Below, piece after piece: positions 5,861-8,638 of a stretch of DNA of 8,638 nucleotides (within the stretch, counting starts at the first letter, position 1; every line of letters starts with the position of its first letter). The stretch is taken from NCBI GenBank assembly GCA_021737245.1, contig JAIPEI010000133.1:1-8638 (forward strand), in the 5' to 3' direction. The stretch comes from Deltaproteobacteria bacterium. GTDB taxonomy: Bacteria > Desulfobacterota > DSM-4660 > Desulfatiglandales > HGW-15. Under the pieces are notes generated by a model that was not told where the DNA came from, searched no databases, and worked only from the letters and a program-made list of their open reading frames with translations. Position numbers and translations under genes: made by a program.

Positions 5861-6550
5861 ATGGGGATGATTCGAGACGTGGTGGCCATCGACGGACCGG
5901 CCGGTTCGGGAAAGAGCAGTGTGAGCCGATCCGTGGCCGGTCGGCTGGGGTACGTCTACCTGGACACGGGGGCCATGTACCGTGCCGTCGCTCTTGCCGC
6001 CGGGAGGATGGGGCTGGACCTGGAGGACGGACCGGGCCTGGGCGGGCTCTGCCGCGGTCTCGACCTGTCGTTCGCGACGGACGGTGACCATGCGAGGCTC
6101 TTCCTGGGGGAGGAGGACATTTCCGACGCCATTCGAACCCCGGAAATGGACATGCTCTCCTCGGCGGTTTCGGCGGTCCCGGAGGTCCGGCAGGCCATGA
6201 CGGGGCTCCAGAGGCGCATGGGAGAAACCGGCAAGGTGGTGGCCGAAGGCCGGGACATGGGGACCGTGGTCTTCCCCGAAGCGCGGCACAAGTTTTTCCT
6301 GACGGCGTCGCCGGCGGTCCGCGCGGAGCGCCGTTATCAAGAGCGTGTGGGCCGGGGGGAAACCGTGTCGCTGCAGCGAGTGGCGGAGGAGCTGAAGAGG
6401 CGCGACCGACAGGACGAGTCCAGGGCCGTCGCCCCCCTTCGTGCTGCTGAGGACGCCCTGGTGGTCGACACCACGGACCTGACCCTGGAGCAGGTGATCT
6501 CGTTTATCATCCGGACGGTGGGTCGAGGAGATGATCCCCGCCCCGAATGA
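5861..6550 (+). CDS. cmk: Cytidylate kinase Cmk
   Basis: Cmk phosphorylates CMP and dCMP with ATP, recycling CMP from RNA and lipid metabolism. The 229-residue protein has the P-loop GPAGSGKS (12-19), LDTGAMYRA (34-42) for the nucleotide monophosphate site, EGRDMGTVVFP (129-139), FLTASPAVRAERRYQE (146-161), and the lid and substrate segment DRQDESRAVAPL (182-193) with Asp185 and Arg188. EDALVVDTTDLTLEQV closes the fold. GGAG six bases before the ATG at 5861 supports this start; a second ATG at 5867, six bases after GGGGA, is equally plausible and differs by two residues. The frame is open to 5759, but that region holds the promoter. cmk directly before rpsA is a common bacterial order, so co-transcription is likely. 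Confidence 0.97.
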   Translation: MGMIRDVVAIDGPAGSGKSSVSRSVAGRLGYVYLDTGAMYRAVALAAGRMGLDLEDGPGLGGLCRGLDLSFATDGDHARLFLGEEDISDAIRTPEMDMLSSAVSAVPEVRQAMTGLQRRMGETGKVVAEGRDMGTVVFPEARHKFFLTASPAVRAERRYQERVGRGETVSLQRVAEELKRRDRQDESRAVAPLRAAEDALVVDTTDLTLEQVISFIIRTVGRGDDPRPE

Positions 6551-6583
6551 AGGCCTTCGGCTCGAGCCCTGACCGTCTCGGAG

Positions 6584-6598
6584 CCTGCCGCAGGCAGG
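6584..6598 (+). other. Hairpin in the cmk-rpsA spacer
   Basis: A perfect 6-base-pair stem, CCTGCC and GGCAGG around the loop GCA, lies 33 bases after the cmk stop. The following bases are AGGGAAAAACG-like, with A rather than T, so on the plus strand it is not an intrinsic terminator. It could mark the 3' end of a processed cmk message or belong to the rpsA leader. Confidence 0.3.
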
Positions 6599-6629
6599 GA
6601 AAAACGAGGGGTGCGGGAGGATTTATAGG

Positions 6630-6656
6630 TTGAAATTCAAAACAAACTCTGATACT
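6630..6656 (+). promoter_or_regulatory. Possible rpsA promoter in an AT-rich island
   Basis: The bases from about 6620 to 6672 are strikingly AT-rich within GC-rich surroundings. TTGAAA at 6630-6635 could be a -35 box, with GATACT at 6651-6656 (15-base spacing) or TACTGA at 6653-6658 (17-base spacing) as the -10. Neither is a strong match. A second promoter for rpsA inside the cmk-rpsA spacer is biologically expected, but its exact position is uncertain. Confidence 0.35.
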
Positions 6657-6671
6657 GAAATACGTTTTATA

Positions 6672-6710
6672 TGCGTGCCGCACGCAGGACAAAATTTTTT
6701 GGGGGGTAGA
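6672..6710 (+). promoter_or_regulatory. rpsA 5' leader: hairpin, A/T tract and G-run
   Basis: A 6-base-pair hairpin (TGCGTG at 6672-6677, CACGCA at 6681-6686) is followed by AAAATTTTTT (6691-6700) and GGGGGG (6701-6706), 11 bases before the ATG at 6718. There is no standard GGAGG. In E. coli, S1 represses its own mRNA through a structured leader without a normal ribosome site; this arrangement could act alike, since S1 binds A/U-rich single strands. The T-run is 4-5 bases too far from the stem to make a classical terminator. The role is inferred. Confidence 0.4.
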
Positions 6711-6717
6711 TAGCTTG

Positions 6718-8638
6718 ATGAACGAACTGACAAACCAAACCAAAGAGAACATCCAGACCGACACCGAAGGCGAACAGGGCGACTCCAGCCTGGATCAGGG
6801 GGCCGTGGATTCGGGGACCGACCAGGGAACCGAGGAGAAGGGCTCAGGCGAAGAGAAGAGCTTCATGGAGCTCTACGAAGAGAGCATGAAGAGCCCCCAG
6901 GAGGGAGATCTGGTCAGCGGGGAGATTGTCCAGATCGACAAGGACTTCGTCCTTGTGGACATCGGGTACAAGTCCGAGGGCCAGATCCAGATCAGCGAGT
7001 TCCTGGACGCCGAGGGCAACCTGGACGCCAAGGTGGGCGATCAAGTGGATGTCCTGCTCGAGAGGAGAGAGGACGAAGACGGCCTCATCATCCTCTCCAA
7101 AGAAAAGGCGGCCAAGATCAAGGTGTGGGACCATATCCGGGACATCTACAAGAGCGACGGGACCATTCAAGGGCGGATCGTCTCCCGGATCAAGGGAGGC
7201 ATGTCCGTGGACATCGGGCTCCAGGCCTTCCTGCCCGGCTCGCAGATCGACCTGAAGCCCGTGAGGGACTTCGACTCTTTGATCAATACGACCCACGATT
7301 TCAAGATTCTGAAGTACAACCGGCGGCGGGGGAACATCGTCCTTTCGAGACGGGCCATCCTCGAGGAGGAGAGAGCGGCGCAGAAGAAAGAGACGCTGAA
7401 GATACTCGAGGAAGGCGCCGTGCTGGACGGCGTGGTGAAGAACATCACGGACTACGGGCTGTTCGTGGACCTCGGAGGCATTGACGGTCTGCTCCACATC
7501 ACCGACATGTCGTGGGGCCGGGTGGGCCACCCCTCGGAGATGTACAAGATCGGAGATCCCATTCAGGTCAAGGTCCTCAACTTCGACCCGGAGACCGAAA
7601 AGGTGTCCCTGGGGTTGAAGCAGCTGAAACCGGATCCCTGGACCGAGGCCGATCAGAAGTACCCCGTGGGGACGAAGATCAGGGGCCGCGTGGTGAGCCT
7701 GGCCGATTACGGCGCGTTCGTGGAGGTGGAGCAGGGGATCGAGGGCCTGATCCACATCTCGGAAATGAGCTGGACCCGCAAGATCCGGCACCCGTCCCAG
7801 GTGGTCAAGGTCGGGGACGAGGTCGAGGCCATGGTCCTGAACATCGACACGGAGAGCAAGCGAATCTCCCTCGGTCTCAAGCAGACCGAACCCAACCCCT
7901 GGGAGGTCATCGGGGAGAAGTATCCCGTCGGGACGACCATCGAGGGCAAGATCAAGAACATCACGGACTTCGGCATCTTCATCGGGATCGACGAAGGCAT
8001 CGACGGCCTGGTGCACATCAGCGATATCTCTTGGACCAAGCGGATCAAGCACCCCTCCGAGCTCTACAAGAAGGGCCAGGAGGTGCAGGCCGTGGTGCTC
8101 AACATCGACAAGGAAAACGAACGCTTTTCCCTGGGCATCAAGCAGCTCGCAACGGATCCCTGGGACGAGGTGCCCGAGAAGTACCGGCCCGGGACGAAGA
8201 TCACCGGACGGGTCACCAACATCACGGACTTCGGCGTGTTCCTGGAGCTGGAGGAGGGGATCGAGGGCCTGATTCACGTCTCCGAGCTGGCCAAGGACAA
8301 GAGCGGGAATCCATTGAGCCGCTTCAAGGTGGACGACGTGATCCAGGCCAAGGTGATCAACGTCAACCGAACCGAGAAAAAGATCGGCCTCTCCGTCCGA
8401 AAGCTCGATGAGACGGATGAGAAGGAAGTTTACAGCAGCTACATGAACAGCAGGAGAGAGGCCACCTCGAACCTCGGCGAGCTGCTCAGGGAAATGCAGA
8501 ATCAGCAGGCCTCGACAGTGGAAGACCAGGAGCCGTCCGGCGAACCGGACGAGGACCTGCAGGAGGCGACGGAGCCGGCCCCCCCAGAGGAGCTCGACGA
8601 GGACCTGCAGGAGGCGACGGAGCCGGCACCCGCAGAGG
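6718..8638 (+). CDS. rpsA: Ribosomal protein S1 (3' end beyond window)
   Basis: S1 binds mRNA on the small ribosomal subunit and aids translation initiation. The frame from ATG 6718 is open to the window edge (640 full codons, no stop), so the gene is cut by the window. Six S1 (OB-fold) domains start near residues 63, 147, 233, 318, 404 and 491. The first two are divergent (VLVDIGYKSEGQI; GGMSVDIGLQAFLP), as in other S1 proteins for ribosome docking. The last four have the RNA-binding pattern, e.g. DYGLFVDL...GLLHITDMSW and DFGIFIGI...GLVHISDISW. About 49 acidic, Gln-rich residues precede SFMELYEESMKS, which aligns with the E. coli N-terminus; an ATG at 6865 is the alternative short start. 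From about residue 597 an acidic tail contains a 16-residue tandem repeat. It probably shares a transcript with cmk, with possible additional leader control. Confidence 0.96.
   Translation, partial: MNELTNQTKENIQTDTEGEQGDSSLDQGAVDSGTDQGTEEKGSGEEKSFMELYEESMKSPQEGDLVSGEIVQIDKDFVLVDIGYKSEGQIQISEFLDAEGNLDAKVGDQVDVLLERREDEDGLIILSKEKAAKIKVWDHIRDIYKSDGTIQGRIVSRIKGGMSVDIGLQAFLPGSQIDLKPVRDFDSLINTTHDFKILKYNRRRGNIVLSRRAILEEERAAQKKETLKILEEGAVLDGVVKNITDYGLFVDLGGIDGLLHITDMSWGRVGHPSEMYKIGDPIQVKVLNFDPETEKVSLGLKQLKPDPWTEADQKYPVGTKIRGRVVSLADYGAFVEVEQGIEGLIHISEMSWTRKIRHPSQVVKVGDEVEAMVLNIDTESKRISLGLKQTEPNPWEVIGEKYPVGTTIEGKIKNITDFGIFIGIDEGIDGLVHISDISWTKRIKHPSELYKKGQEVQAVVLNIDKENERFSLGIKQLATDPWDEVPEKYRPGTKITGRVTNITDFGVFLELEEGIEGLIHVSELAKDKSGNPLSRFKVDDVIQAKVINVNRTEKKIGLSVRKLDETDEKEVYSSYMNSRREATSNLGELLREMQNQQASTVEDQEPSGEPDEDLQEATEPAPPEELDEDLQEATEPAPAE
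8548..8638 (+). repeat. 48-base tandem repeat in the rpsA tail
   Basis: Two in-frame copies of a 48-base unit lie end to end: 8548-8595 and 8596-8638, the second cut by the window. Over the 43 shared bases only two differ (GCC/GCA and CCA/GCA codons). Each copy encodes DEDLQEATEPAP followed by a short Pro/Glu/Ala linker. The near-identity suggests a recent duplication, and more copies may follow outside the window. Confidence 0.9.

Noticed and set aside
6672..6700. Intrinsic terminator before rpsA
   Set aside because: The stem is only 6 base pairs and the T-run begins about 8 bases after it, unlike a working terminator.
6844..8277. Open frame of 477 codons on the minus strand opposite rpsA
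   Set aside because: It mirrors the repeated S1 domains (repeating DVxDxLDL-like strings) and has no independent start signal; the sense frame is a complete six-domain S1.
1..8638. Mobile element, CRISPR array, defence or phage system
   Set aside because: No transposase, integrase, regularly spaced repeats, phage or toxin-antitoxin gene was seen; all genes are recognisable housekeeping or small conserved genes.

Overview
The window is a GC-rich, tightly packed piece of bacterial chromosome made of housekeeping genes. KdsB (Kdo activation) points to a Gram-negative outer membrane. The cmk-rpsA pair, a ribosomal protein S1 with six S1 domains and an acidic N-terminal extension, FmdB-type and CPDGxC zinc-ribbon proteins, and an Alu-bearing SRP RNA together suggest Desulfobacterota (former Deltaproteobacteria), possibly the Syntrophobacter group. 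This placement is an inference from gene content, made without a database search.

The left two-thirds are on the minus strand. Reading in the direction of transcription, a gene for the DNA-bending protein HU (5575 to 5297) has a recognisable promoter. It is followed after about 16 bases by a complete large-type signal recognition particle RNA (about 5280 to 5003) with both an Alu domain and an S domain. Next come pgeF (YfiH/laccase-domain, peptidoglycan editing factor; 4937 to 4110) and a GNAT acetyltransferase joined to it by an ATGA overlap (4113 to 3607). A second minus-strand unit starts at a very good sigma-70 type promoter (3596 to 3569). It holds an FmdB-type zinc ribbon gene, a second zinc-ribbon gene, queD (6-carboxytetrahydropterin synthase family), kdsB, and finally recJ, which ends 5 bases from the left edge.

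The right third is on the plus strand. cmk (cytidylate kinase, 5861 to 6550) has an extended -10 promoter divergent from the HU promoter. After a 167-base leader comes rpsA (ribosomal protein S1), which starts at 6718 and is still open at the right edge. Its C-terminal end contains a 48-base in-frame tandem repeat.

The genes cover core processes: nucleotide supply (cmk), translation initiation (rpsA), co-translational protein targeting (SRP RNA), nucleoid structure (HU), envelope synthesis and upkeep (kdsB, pgeF), a modified-nucleoside or pterin step (queD) and DNA repair (recJ). I found no mobile element, CRISPR array, phage gene, defence system or tRNA. No gap without a gene exceeds 300 bases. 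I do not see a new multi-gene system. The points most worth a second look are the large SRP RNA, the repeat tail and leader of S1, and the small zinc-protein operon.
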